Assembly: GCA_002311665.1 (NCBI GenBank)
Contig: DBYX01000018.1
Span: 60,452-124,451, forward strand
Origin: Lachnoclostridium sp. UBA1175
Lineage (GTDB): Bacteria > Bacillota > Clostridia > Lachnospirales > Lachnospiraceae
Direction of reading: 5' to 3'
DNA length: 64,000 nt
The notes beneath the pieces were generated by a model that worked only from the letters and a program-made list of their open reading frames with translations, ran no database searches and had not been told where the DNA came from. Positions 42,576-50,726 of the stretch are shown piece after piece; the stretch's first letter is position 1, and each line of letters begins with the position of its first letter. A program made the position numbers and the translations under genes.

Positions 42576-44063
42576 TCACGCCCCGATGACCACGGCCTCG
42601 TTGTACGAAGCCTCCTGCGCATGCAGGAAAATGGTGAAGCGCGTTCCGATCTCCGGACGGCTCTGCACCATAATGGTGCCGTGGTGGCGGTTCACGATCC
42701 ATTTGGCGATCGCGAGTCCCAGGCCGGTGCCTCCGGTCTTTGAGTTGCGCGCGGTGTCCGAGCGGTAGAAGCGCTCGAATATGTGCTCCACATCGTGGGA
42801 GCTCATACCGACACCGTTGTCCTGCACCGAGTAGAACGGGCGGAACTCCGGGTTCAGGCCGACGCGAAGCGTGATCGTGTCGCCGACGGTCGTGTATTTT
42901 GCGGCGTTGTCCACCAAAATACGGATGGACTGCTTGAGCATCGCCGCGTCGCCGTAGCAGAACACCTCACCGCCGCTGTCGTGGCAGAACTCGTAGGTGT
43001 GATTCTTGTCGATCATCACGGACTCATCGTAGACTTCCTTCATAATGGACGTGAGCGAGGTCTTCTGCAGTGTCAGCTGCTGGCGGCCCGCGTCACCGCG
43101 CGCGAGAAACAGTAACTGCTCCACGAGCGTGTTCATATGGTCGGACTCGCTGCGGATGGCCGAGATCGCCTCCTCCAGTATGCTCTTGTCCTCCTTGCCC
43201 CAGCGGTCAAGCATATCCGCGTAGCCCTTGATCACCGCGATCGGCGTGCGGAGCTCGTGTGAAGCGTCGCTCACAAAACGTGTCTGCTGGCGCGCCGCGT
43301 CGCGCATGCGGTCGATCAGATCGTTCAGCGCGTGCTCGATCCCGTTCAGCTCGCGGTCGTTCGTGCGCACGTGGTCCGAAGGCGACTCCGCGTCGACGTG
43401 ACTGATCGCGTACGTCAGGTTCTGGAGTTTCTCCTCGTTCCACTGCGCGTCGCTGATGCTCTGCGCGGCCTCGGCCATTTGCCGTAGCGGTTTCAGACGT
43501 CTGCGGATCGGGAACCGGTCGAAGCAGATGACGCGGAGCAGGGACAACAGCTCGAAGCCCATCAGAACGCACATCACCTGAACCGCCGCCGGAAGCGCCG
43601 AACCCGGCGTCATCTCAAACATTCCGCCGCGGGTTTTGACGGAGATCACCAGATCTTCAAATGTTCCGCTGAAGGAGATATCCTTGATTCTCGACAGCGA
43701 CACCGAGGCCTTCTTCGCCTCGTACGATATGTATGTAAAGCACGTTGTAATGATCAGGATCAGGTTCAGCCAGAAGTACCCGAAGAACATTCTCGCGATG
43801 ACCATCCGGTGCAGCTTGCCCGCGATGGACCCCTCGCGCTTCTTCGGCTCCCTGGCCGCTTTCTCCGACCGCACGGGCGGCACATTGGCCGGCATATCGC
43901 CCCATCCCTGAGGCGGCACGTTGGCCGGCGCCTGTCCGTTCCAGGCTGCGGGCACCGCGTTGCCCGGCATCTCTCCCTGCCACAGGCCGGGAGTCGTGTT
44001 CATCGGCATCTCCCCCGACCATACCGCGGGCTCGGGAAAGACCGCTTTATTCTTTCTTCCCAT
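42576..44063 (-). CDS. Sensor histidine kinase with Trp/Pro repeat N-terminus
   Basis: 495 residues. The first 65 residues carry four 13-14-residue repeats of the pattern W-x-(G/x)-x-x-P-x-N-x-x-P (SGEMPMNTTP, QGEMPGNAVP, NGQAPANVPP, GDMPANVPP). Two membrane helices follow (about 90-115 and 180-203), then a HAMP-like region, the DHp box SHELRTPIAVIKG with the phospho-His, and HATPase boxes N (VDNAAKY), G1 (DNGVGM) and G2 (GGTGLGLAIAK). It pairs with the response regulator 66 bases upstream. The cytosolic repeats before the first helix are uncommon and may bind a partner. Confidence 0.9.
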   Translation of the reverse strand: MGRKNKAVFPEPAVWSGEMPMNTTPGLWQGEMPGNAVPAAWNGQAPANVPPQGWGDMPANVPPVRSEKAAREPKKREGSIAGKLHRMVIARMFFGYFWLNLILIITTCFTYISYEAKKASVSLSRIKDISFSGTFEDLVISVKTRGGMFEMTPGSALPAAVQVMCVLMGFELLSLLRVICFDRFPIRRRLKPLRQMAEAAQSISDAQWNEEKLQNLTYAISHVDAESPSDHVRTNDRELNGIEHALNDLIDRMRDAARQQTRFVSDASHELRTPIAVIKGYADMLDRWGKEDKSILEEAISAIRSESDHMNTLVEQLLFLARGDAGRQQLTLQKTSLTSIMKEVYDESVMIDKNHTYEFCHDSGGEVFCYGDAAMLKQSIRILVDNAAKYTTVGDTITLRVGLNPEFRPFYSVQDNGVGMSSHDVEHIFERFYRSDTARNSKTGGTGLGLAIAKWIVNRHHGTIMVQSRPEIGTRFTIFLHAQEASYNEAVVIGA

Positions 44064-44129
44064 TGATTATTTCCTTGCTTCAAAATTGTCCCCCGGGGAG
44101 ACCTTCTCCTCATATACGCGCAGGAGGGA

Positions 44130-44813
44130 TCACTCGTCCTTGATCACATAGCCGACACCGCGCACCGTCTGGATCATATGAACGCCGAACCGCTCATCGA
44201 TCTTCGCGCGAAGGTACCGAATGTACACGTCGATGACGTTCGTCTCACCGACATAGTCGTAGCCGCACACCTTCTGCAGCAGCGTGTCACGCCCCAGGAC
44301 GATGTTCCGGTTGGTCAGCAGAAGTGCCAGCAGGTCGAATTCGCGCTTCGAAAGCTCGACCGCGATACCGTCGTAAGTCACGGAGTACGCCGCCGGGTCG
44401 ACCGTGAGGTCGTGCCACACGAGCTTGCCGCCCTCGTCCTTCACCTGCGTTCCCTTCTTCTTGAGCGCTACACGGATGCGCGCCAGCAACTCCTCGATCG
44501 CGAAAGGCTTCGTGACATAGTCGTCCGCACCGAGATCCAGGCCGGACACCTTGTCCATCACGGAATCTCTCGCCGTAAGCAGGATCACGGGCACCTCCGA
44601 ACTCTTGCGAAGGCGTCTGAGCACCTCCAGACCGTTCAGCTCCGGCAGCATGATGTCGAGCAGCACGATATCGTACTCCCCGCTCTCCGCCTTCGCCAGA
44701 CCGGTGCGGCCGTCCACCGCCTTGTCGGTCGCATAGCCCTCGTGTCGAAGCTCCAGCTCGACAAATCTCGCAATCTGTTCCTCATCTTCCACGATCAGAA
44801 CTTTCGTTGCCAT
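44130..44813 (-). CDS. OmpR/PhoB-family response regulator
   Basis: 227 residues. Receiver domain with DEEQ near residue 11, the phospho-acceptor Asp52 in VLLDIMLPELNG, Thr at TARDS and Lys at VTKPF. The C-terminal winged helix ends TVRGVGYVIKD, typical of OmpR/PhoB members. It is the partner of the kinase behind it. The 11-bp-phased boxes at 42421-42458 are a likely target. Confidence 0.95.
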   Translation of the reverse strand: MATKVLIVEDEEQIARFVELELRHEGYATDKAVDGRTGLAKAESGEYDIVLLDIMLPELNGLEVLRRLRKSSEVPVILLTARDSVMDKVSGLDLGADDYVTKPFAIEELLARIRVALKKKGTQVKDEGGKLVWHDLTVDPAAYSVTYDGIAVELSKREFDLLALLLTNRNIVLGRDTLLQKVCGYDYVGETNVIDVYIRYLRAKIDERFGVHMIQTVRGVGYVIKDE

Positions 44814-44835
44814 AATACCTCACTTTCAGCGCGAC

Positions 44836-44871
44836 ACGGGCATCCTGTGCTCACCACCGTGGGATGCCCGT
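44836..44871. terminator. Intergenic hairpin before the response regulator
   Basis: Arms ACGGGCATCC/GGATGCCCGT with a 16-base loop. There is no T-run on the minus strand, so it may be a partial read-through attenuator between the DUF4342 gene and the two-component genes. Confidence 0.45.
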
Positions 44872-44894
44872 TTTGCTCTTGCTTTCGTTTATTA

Positions 44895-45524
44895 TCAGAA
44901 CTCTCCGCCGTTGCCGCCCTCGCCGCCGTTACCGCCGAAACCGCCGGCACAGGGAGCTCCGGGAGCACCGTTGCCATAGTTCGCACCGTCTGCACCGTCG
45001 TTGCCGGTGAAGCTTCTCTTGATATCGTGCGCCACGTTGTAGCAACCGTCCGCAGCAGCGTTACCGATGTTGTTGTCCTTGAGATCCGGACCCGCAAAAT
45101 GATATCCGTAGTCGAAGAAGAGGCCGACTACCAGGAGCGCCAGGATCACCGGAAGTGCCGGTGTGAAGAGTGCGATCACGAAGATCGTCAACGGCACGCG
45201 GAAGCTCGTCTCACCGTTCTTGCGAACCTCCAGATAATTGTTCATGCCCTTCTTGAGAACTCCGAGGAACCAGCGTCCGAAGCGGCGCACCGCCTCGCCG
45301 AAGGTCTCACTCGCGTGTCTTACGTTCTGTGCCTGACCCGCTCTCTCGGGCCCCGGCGTCTCCGCATAGAACCCGCCGCTCGGCATTCTCACACGTCCGA
45401 GTGCCTCGAGGTACAACGCCGCATCGAGGATGTCGTCACCGCAGGCGCGCAGCGCGTCGTCCGCTTCCTTCTCGCTCACATTCATTTTCAGACAAAGCTT
45501 CTGAATTTTCTCCGCTCTTTCCAT
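44895..45524 (-). CDS. DUF4342 protein with UBA-like N-terminus and Gly-rich tail
   Basis: 209 residues from ATG 45524, preceded by AAAGGTG. The first 45 residues form a UBA-like three-helix bundle (NVSEKEADDALRACGDDILD). Then EVRKNGETSFRVPLT and a hydrophobic segment (about 125-145) define DUF4342. The last 35 residues are low-complexity Gly/Asn/Glu (GGFGGNGGEGGNGGEF). UBA-like plus DUF4342 is common in Clostridia with no known role. It sits directly upstream of the two-component genes and may be cotranscribed with them. Confidence 0.75.
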   Translation of the reverse strand: MERAEKIQKLCLKMNVSEKEADDALRACGDDILDAALYLEALGRVRMPSGGFYAETPGPERAGQAQNVRHASETFGEAVRRFGRWFLGVLKKGMNNYLEVRKNGETSFRVPLTIFVIALFTPALPVILALLVVGLFFDYGYHFAGPDLKDNNIGNAAADGCYNVAHDIKRSFTGNDGADGANYGNGAPGAPCAGGFGGNGGEGGNGGEF

Positions 45525-45727
45525 ATTGATCACCTTTCCGCCTTATCCGGCATTTAAGTTCGTTTGGTATTACCCCGCACCACACAAGCGCGTTTCTCTT
45601 GTTTACGAGCACATCATACCGCCCGAAGCTTAAATAAAAAGGGGAAAAAAATTAAAGTTGCATTAATAAATGCTTTACTCGCGCCGGACCGCGAGATTGT
45701 GCTTCCGCACCGAGCCCGGGCAGGTGA

Positions 45728-46153
45728 TCATCCCAGGCTGCGGATGAACTGCATCTGCGGGCTTCTCTCGTCAATCTGCATCAGCTCGATCTTGATTCCG
45801 TCCGGATCGTGCGTCCAGCACTGCCAGTTGAAGTCCGCGCCCTGCTTCGGCGCATCATCCTGCGGAGCGCCCGTCTCGACGATCTTTCTCCACGCCTCAT
45901 GAATGTCATCCACCGCCACGCAGAAATGGAAGAAACCGACATTTTCGTCGCGGTACGGATTGTCCTTCGTCGCGCCGTAGAACAGCTCGATGAACTGTCC
46001 TCCGCCGCCGTACAGATACACGATCCACGGCTCGCCGTTCTCCGGTCTGGGGATGTCAAACGCACGCCGGAACCCCAGCGTCTTCTCGTAAAATGCGATC
46101 GTCCTCTCCATGTCCTTCACATTGAATGCCGCATGCGCAATACCGTTGCTCAT
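45728..46153 (-). CDS. VOC family (glyoxalase-like) protein
   Basis: 141 residues. Two beta-alpha-beta-beta-beta modules: HAAFNVKDMERTIAFYEKTL and FFHFCVAVDDIHEAW. Metal ligands are suggested by His at residue 6 and 75 and Glu at 56 and 129 (TFELM-like KIELMQID). Vicinal-oxygen-chelate enzymes include lactoylglutathione lyases, dioxygenases and resistance proteins. The exact reaction is unknown. Confidence 0.8.
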   Translation of the reverse strand: MSNGIAHAAFNVKDMERTIAFYEKTLGFRRAFDIPRPENGEPWIVYLYGGGGQFIELFYGATKDNPYRDENVGFFHFCVAVDDIHEAWRKIVETGAPQDDAPKQGADFNWQCWTHDPDGIKIELMQIDERSPQMQFIRSLG

Positions 46154-46183
46154 ATCATTTTTCCTCCTATACGCTCAATGTGC

Positions 46184-46585
46184 TTACAGCAACTGTTGCC
46201 GGATCCGGTCGATCAGCTCCCGGTCCGCCGGAAGCCACGGCACCTCATCAAGTTCCTCCCTCGACAGCCACCTCGCATCCTCAGCCTCCCTGAGTTCCAG
46301 GTGCCCGGACACAACCTCCGCCCAAAAACAATCCATGGACAGATGAAACTTCGGATAATCATACTCGATCGTCCCGATCAGTCCGCCCACGGATATCTCC
46401 GTCGCAAGCTCCTCGCGGATCTCGCGCGCCAATGCCTCCTGCGGCGTCTCGCCGGCCTCGATCTTGCCGCCCGGGAATTCCCACCATCCTTTGTACTCGC
46501 CGTAACCGCGAGCCGTGGCGAAAACCCTGTCGCCCCGGTCACCACCGGAACGTATCACTGCGGCGACAACTCTGTATGTTACCAT
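46184..46585 (-). CDS. NUDIX hydrolase (8-oxo-dGTPase-like)
   Basis: 133 residues from ATG 46585, with AGGAG upstream; a long upstream frame is only antisense shadow. GKIEAGETPQEALAREIREE (about residues 41-60) is the NUDIX box. WWEFPGGK and YPKFHLSMDCFWAEV are typical of MutT-like 8-oxo-dGTP diphosphatases, which remove oxidised nucleotides. It is divergent from the YgjP-type peptidase. Confidence 0.85.
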   Translation of the reverse strand: MVTYRVVAAVIRSGGDRGDRVFATARGYGEYKGWWEFPGGKIEAGETPQEALAREIREELATEISVGGLIGTIEYDYPKFHLSMDCFWAEVVSGHLELREAEDARWLSREELDEVPWLPADRELIDRIRQQLL

Positions 46586-46747
46586 TCTCGCAACTCCTGT
46601 CGGTCCTTCGGAAGGTTCTCCTCCCTCACTTTTCGAATCCTCGAAAAATGTGTGCGACGACGCACAAAGTGCCTGTTCATTTTCCGAAAAATTCAGTATA
46701 ATTATATTCGATACACGAATGCAAGTCAATTGTGCAAAGGAGTTCCC

Positions 46748-47500
46748 ATGTTCGGTATCCATCGACCTGTCAAAAAAGAAGCATTGAAATACGGCGAGCT
46801 GAATTTTACGCTGTTGCGCAGCAGCCGCCGCACCGTCTCCCTGCAGATCAATTCCTCCGGGGAGCTCATCGTCCGCGCGCCGCACAGCGTCTCGTACGAG
46901 GAGATCACCCGGATCCTGCAGTCGCGCCTGCCGTGGATACTGGAGAAGCGCGACGCGATCCGAAAGGCCAACGAGGACAACGATCTGCCGGAGTCCCACT
47001 ATTTCGACGGCGCGTTGTTTCCGCTGCACAACGGGCGCGTGACGCTGCGGCTCATCGAGGACCCGGAGGCGCGTCTGTATACGATCACGCTGCAGGAAGG
47101 GCCGCAGGGTCTTGAACTCCGGCTTCGCGGCAACTCGCTGCCGCCGGACGTCTGCAAGATGCTCGTTGCGCGCTGGGGCCGCCGCTACGCCGGCGACTGG
47201 TTCCGCGACCGCGTGAATGCCTGGGCCGCCCGCATCGGTGTCACCTACAACTCGCTCTACATCAAGGAGACGCGAACGCGCTGGGGCAGCTGTTCGAGCA
47301 TCGGTAACATCAATCTCCACTGGAAGCTGATCATGCTCTCCGACCGCCTCAGCGACTACATCATCGTCCACGAACTGTGCCACCGGATCGAGATGAACCA
47401 CAGCAAAACATTCTGGAAAACCGTGGAGATGCACATTCCCGACTATGTCGAACGCCGTAAGGAGCTCCGCGCGGTTGAGAAGAAAATACTGGCATGGTGA
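46748..47500 (+). CDS. YgjP-type (M48/SprT-like) metallopeptidase
   Basis: 250 residues from ATG 46748, with AAAGGAG upstream. VHELCHRIEMNHSKTFW (about residues 205-221) is the zinc site HExxH...H of the YgjP/DUF45 family, and RTRWGSCSSIGNI precedes it. The family is widespread; activity has been little studied. It ends at the intergenic region with the candidate structured RNA. Confidence 0.85.
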   Translation: MFGIHRPVKKEALKYGELNFTLLRSSRRTVSLQINSSGELIVRAPHSVSYEEITRILQSRLPWILEKRDAIRKANEDNDLPESHYFDGALFPLHNGRVTLRLIEDPEARLYTITLQEGPQGLELRLRGNSLPPDVCKMLVARWGRRYAGDWFRDRVNAWAARIGVTYNSLYIKETRTRWGSCSSIGNINLHWKLIMLSDRLSDYIIVHELCHRIEMNHSKTFWKTVEMHIPDYVERRKELRAVEKKILAW

Positions 47501-47529
47501 GCCGACATAAATTATCGACCCAAATACAA

Positions 47530-47563
47530 AGGGGCATCACGACCGAATTTGCGTGATGCCCCT
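47530..47563. terminator. Strong hairpin after the YgjP-type gene
   Basis: Arms AGGGGCATCACG and CGTGATGCCCCT (47530-47541, 47552-47563), a 12-bp stem with a 10-base loop. There is only a short T-run, on the minus strand (TTTGTATTT). It may end transcripts from both sides. Confidence 0.6.
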
Positions 47564-47589
47564 GTAATTCACTTTATCACTTTTGATCC

Positions 47590-47792
47590 GGCAGAATTTC
47601 GCAGCCGGCGGTTTAAAATCGTTTTTCACTGCAATAGGCAAGCCCCCGGCAACTGCCTCCGTGCACCGGTTCGACCGGCGTCCCGCAGACAGCCCCGAGG
47701 GCTCAATTGTTTGTTTCTCCGAGCAAATGCCGGAAAAACTCCCGGTTTTGCTCATTTTGAACGATGCAAAACAAAGCATCGGTGGGTGAATC
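47590..47792. other. Structured intergenic region, candidate ncRNA
   Basis: The gap 47501-47823 between convergent genes contains several nested inverted repeats: GCATCG/CGATGC (47762-47784), GAGCAAA/TTTGCTC around CCGG/CCGG (47718-47754), CCGGTTCGACCGG (47655-47667), and GGCAAG...CTTGCC-type pairings (47636-47662), plus the 12-bp hairpin at 47530-47563. No convincing coding frame or known riboswitch motif was found (I looked for c-di-GMP, TPP, SAM, cobalamin, ZTP and 6S features). A structured RNA on the minus strand is possible, as are overlapping terminators. Confidence 0.4.
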
Positions 47793-47823
47793 GGCACAAC
47801 CCCGGCAGAAACCGCCGTCTCGA

Positions 47824-49014
47824 TCAATGGTGGAACAGACGGATTCCGGTGAATGCCATCACCATATCGTGGTCGTCCGCCGCCTGGATGACAAGGTCGT
47901 CGCGGATCGATCCGCCGGGCTCGGCTACGTACTTCACGCCGCTTCGGAACGCGCGCTCGATGTTGTCCCCGAACGGGAAGAACGCGTCGGAACCGAGTGC
48001 AACATCGGTGTTCTTGTCGAGCCATGCACGCTTCTCCTCAGCGGTAAATACAGCGGGCTTCGTCTTGAAGATGTTCTGCCATTTGCCCTCTGCGAGAACG
48101 TCCATATAATCCTCTCCGATGTAGAGGTCGATCGCGTTGTCGCGGTCGGCGCGGCCGATCGTATCAAGGAACGGAAGGTTGAGAACCTGCTCGGACTGGC
48201 GAAGCCACCAGTTGTCCGCCTTCGAACCGGCAAGGCGCGTGCAGTGGATACGGGACTGCTGTCCGGCGCCGATACCGATCGCCTGTCCGCCCTTGCAGTA
48301 GCACACGGAGTTGGACTGCGTGTACTTAAGGGTGATCAAAGAGATGATCAGGTCGATCTTCGCAAGCTCGGGAAGGTCTTTATTTTTCGTAGGAATATTC
48401 GCGAACAGCTCGTCGTCGATCTTGAGCTCGTTGCGGCCCTGCTCGAACGTGATGCCGTATACCTGCTTGCGCTCAAGCGCCTCGGGAACGTACGACTCGT
48501 CGATCAGAATGACATTGTAGTTGCCCTTCTTCTTGGTCTTGAGGATCTCGAGAGCCTCGGGCTCGTAGCCGGGAGCGATGATACCGTCGCTGACCTCTCT
48601 CTTGATCATATTCGCGGTGCACACATCGCACACATCGGAGAGCGCGATGAAATCGCCGAACGAGGACATGCGGTCCGCGCCGCGGGCACGCGCATATGCG
48701 CTCGCGAGGGGCGTGAGTTCACCGAGATCGTCCACCCAGTAGATCTTGCGGAGCGTGTCCGTAAGCGGAAGGCCTACCGCAGCACCGGCCGGCGATACGT
48801 GCTTGAAGGATGTTGCCGCCGGAAGACCCGTCGCCTTCTTGAGCTCCTTCACAAGCTGCCAGCCGTTAAATGCGTCCATAAAATTGATGTAACCCGGCTT
48901 GCCGTTCAGCACCGTGATCGGAAGCTGTCTCCCGTCCGCCATGAAGATGCGGGACGGCTTCTGATTGGGGTTACATCCGTATTTCAGTTCCAATTCGTTC
49001 ATTGTCTTGCTCAT
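47824..49014 (-). CDS. AICAR transformylase (stand-alone PurH C-terminal domain)
   Basis: 396 residues. SFKHVSPAGAAVGLPL carries the Lys/His active-site segment of AICAR formyltransferase, and LKYGCNPNQKP is the typical N-terminal phrase. The IMP cyclohydrolase domain of bifunctional PurH is absent; that step is supplied by PurO next to it. It adds the formyl group from 10-formyl-THF to AICAR. ATG 49014 has AGAGG upstream. It follows purO by 50 bases, in the same orientation, so the two form an operon. Confidence 0.9.
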   Translation of the reverse strand: MSKTMNELELKYGCNPNQKPSRIFMADGRQLPITVLNGKPGYINFMDAFNGWQLVKELKKATGLPAATSFKHVSPAGAAVGLPLTDTLRKIYWVDDLGELTPLASAYARARGADRMSSFGDFIALSDVCDVCTANMIKREVSDGIIAPGYEPEALEILKTKKKGNYNVILIDESYVPEALERKQVYGITFEQGRNELKIDDELFANIPTKNKDLPELAKIDLIISLITLKYTQSNSVCYCKGGQAIGIGAGQQSRIHCTRLAGSKADNWWLRQSEQVLNLPFLDTIGRADRDNAIDLYIGEDYMDVLAEGKWQNIFKTKPAVFTAEEKRAWLDKNTDVALGSDAFFPFGDNIERAFRSGVKYVAEPGGSIRDDLVIQAADDHDMVMAFTGIRLFHH

Positions 49015-49064
49015 TGTCTTGCCTCTTTCTTCTATTCATTCGGAAAGTGTTTCATCATCCGCGA

Positions 49065-49778
49065 TCAAACATTCTTGTTGACAATTCTCGTCTCGTATTT
49101 GCCGGTTTCAATGTCGATGAAACGCACGAACAGAGAAACCTTGTTGTCCTCGTTCAGAGCATTCCACACGAGATCGGTGAACTCATCGATGTTGCCCTCG
49201 ATGTCCACAAGCTCAGGCTCACCCTCAAAACTCGGAAGCGGGTTGCCGTCACCCATATAAGTGTGGATGAATCGTCCGAAGCCTGCCTTCGGGTTTGTGT
49301 ATGCGAACGTGAAGCGGTTGCAGGAATCGGGATCACCGTTGTCACTTTTCAGGATCGACATCGCGTAGTTGTAAACACCGTTCTCAACATGCATAATACC
49401 GCTGATGCGGGGTGTGTAGTTCGGCGCATCGGGCTCGAACTCCCTGCCGCGAAGCGACTGCTCAAAGGTCTGCTGCTTGTCCATCAGCTCATAGATCGTG
49501 TCGGTCTGGTCGCCGTTCGTGACGATCGTCTTGTTGCCGAGCACGCGAACGGGCGCGTAGATGATCAGGCTCGGATCCGACAGCTTCGACGGGTCAAATG
49601 CCTGCGTGCGAATGCCTTCGCCGTCCGTAACAAACACGCGGTTGCGGCTGTTCACGCTTCGACCCATAATAAAATAGGCAGTCACGGCACTTTTTCCATC
49701 CGTTGATCTGCCTATAACAATCCCGCGTCCGGGATACGCGTTGCTCTGTAAAACCTGCTTCAAAGACTGCATATTCAT
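49065..49778 (-). CDS. purO: IMP cyclohydrolase, archaeal PurO type
   Basis: 237 residues. GRGIVIGRSTDGKSAVTAYF and IMGRSVNSRNRVF are PurO hallmarks, with later SLRGREFEPDAPNYTPRISG. This family closes FAICAR to IMP, the last step of purine synthesis, and replaces the PurH N-terminal domain. It is best known in archaea; bacterial copies occur in some Clostridia. GGAGGG lies upstream of ATG 49778. It is the first gene of an operon with the AICAR transformylase, under the promoter at 49843-49871. Confidence 0.85.
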   Translation of the reverse strand: MNMQSLKQVLQSNAYPGRGIVIGRSTDGKSAVTAYFIMGRSVNSRNRVFVTDGEGIRTQAFDPSKLSDPSLIIYAPVRVLGNKTIVTNGDQTDTIYELMDKQQTFEQSLRGREFEPDAPNYTPRISGIMHVENGVYNYAMSILKSDNGDPDSCNRFTFAYTNPKAGFGRFIHTYMGDGNPLPSFEGEPELVDIEGNIDEFTDLVWNALNEDNKVSLFVRFIDIETGKYETRIVNKNV

Positions 49779-49810
49779 GGGGGTTCCCTCCGTTTAGAAA
49801 CTTTCGTGTC

Positions 49811-49833
49811 CGCGGGAATTTCCGACTCCCGCG
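49811..49833. other. 5' leader hairpin of purO
   Basis: Arms CGCGGGA/TCCCGCG around a 9-base loop, within a few bases of the expected transcript start. It parallels the leader hairpin of the lipoprotein gene at 39815. Confidence 0.5.
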
Positions 49834-49842
49834 TCCGTTCTC

Positions 49843-49871
49843 ATTATAGCGAAATACGAACACGGAATCAA
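49843..49871 (-). promoter_or_regulatory. purO promoter
   Basis: TTGATT (49866-49871), 17-base spacer, TATAAT (49843-49848) on the minus strand, about 65 bases before the purO ATG. Confidence 0.8.
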
Positions 49872-49933
49872 GGCATTTTTCGCAAAATAAATCGTCCGTT
49901 GCGTCGCGCCTGACCCCCTCCCAACGACGCCTC

Positions 49934-50518
49934 TCAGATCAGCCGGACAAGCTTGCAATTCTCGATCCCCGTGCTCCAAAACTCTTCGAGCGGCAGCTGT
50001 TTCACATTGCATACGATGCTCATATTCATCGCACCGTGGCCGACGATCAGCACCCTGCGGCCGCTCTCCACGAGCGGGTAGACCTTCTCGCGCAGGAAGC
50101 TTCCCGTGCGCGCTATGATGTCCGTCACGCTCTCGCCGCCCTCCACCGGATCGAGGTATGTCTCCGGGTGGAAGAAGAGCCGGTTCACCGGGCAATCCGG
50201 TATCTCAAAGCTGTTCGCGATGCCCTCGTAGACGCCGAACGACATCTCCTTCAGGCGGTCGTCGTACTCAACCGGGATCCCGCGCCCGCGCAGCAGTATG
50301 TCCGCCGTCTCCCTGGCCCGCTGCAGCGGCGAACAGAAACATATGTCAAACGGGATCGCCGCATACTCCTCCGCAGCCGCTGCCGCCATCCGGCGACCGT
50401 CGTCATTGAGCGGAATGTCGGTCTGGCCCTGCAGTCTCTTCTGGTCGTTCCAGTCCGTTCTTCCGTGCCGGATGATGTAGAGGCTTCCGCCGTTTAATTG
50501 TGCCGTATTGTCAGTCAT
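49934..50518 (-). CDS. Histidine phosphatase family protein
   Basis: 194 residues. IIRHGRTDWN (about residues 14-23) has the phosphohistidine RHG motif, and IVGHGAMNM near 153 the second catalytic His. Broad-specificity phosphatase of the phosphoglycerate-mutase/alpha-ribazole phosphatase family. It is divergent from the metal P-type ATPase. Confidence 0.85.
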   Translation of the reverse strand: MTDNTAQLNGGSLYIIRHGRTDWNDQKRLQGQTDIPLNDDGRRMAAAAAEEYAAIPFDICFCSPLQRARETADILLRGRGIPVEYDDRLKEMSFGVYEGIANSFEIPDCPVNRLFFHPETYLDPVEGGESVTDIIARTGSFLREKVYPLVESGRRVLIVGHGAMNMSIVCNVKQLPLEEFWSTGIENCKLVRLI

Positions 50519-50582
50519 ACTCTCAAGGCTCCCGTCAATAATAGGATCTCTCCGCGGAAGAGTTTACCACAGAAACCTCCTT

Positions 50583-50611
50583 CGGAAAATAAGATTCGCA
50601 CTTATTTTCCG
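50583..50611. repeat. Inverted repeat of the CGGAAAAT motif
   Basis: CGGAAAATAAG and CTTATTTTCCG form a perfect 11-bp stem with a 7-base loop, between the histidine phosphatase and the P-type ATPase. Both arms hold the genome-wide motif discussed in the findings. Confidence 0.75.
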
Positions 50612-50651
50612 CTTCCCGTCCGAAAAATGAAAAAAACTTTTTGAAAAGCTC

Positions 50652-50681
50652 TTGACAATTGAACGGCTGTTCAACTATAAT
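50652..50681 (+). promoter_or_regulatory. Metal ATPase promoter
   Basis: TTGACA (50652-50657), 18-base spacer, TATAAT (50676-50681). A near-perfect sigma-A promoter, 45 bases from the ATPase start, with operator sequences inside and after it. Confidence 0.85.
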
Positions 50682-50712
50682 GCAAACAGGTGAACAAATA
50701 TTCAACTGTTCA
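50659..50712. promoter_or_regulatory. Two ArsR/SmtB-type operators
   Basis: TTGAAC-GGCT-GTTCAA (50659-50674) is a perfect inverted repeat inside the promoter spacer. TGAACA-10-TGTTCA (50691-50712) follows. The TGAAC/GTTCA half-sites match those bound by SmtB/CzrA/CadC repressors. The likely regulator is the ArsR gene at 55061. Confidence 0.75.
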
Positions 50713-50726
50713 GGGAGGAAAACTCT

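Noticed and set aside
47537..48025. An open frame on the minus strand over the purine gene end and the intergenic region
   Set aside because: Overlaps the true AICAR transformylase in another frame, has no domain, and its last part lies on predicted hairpins.
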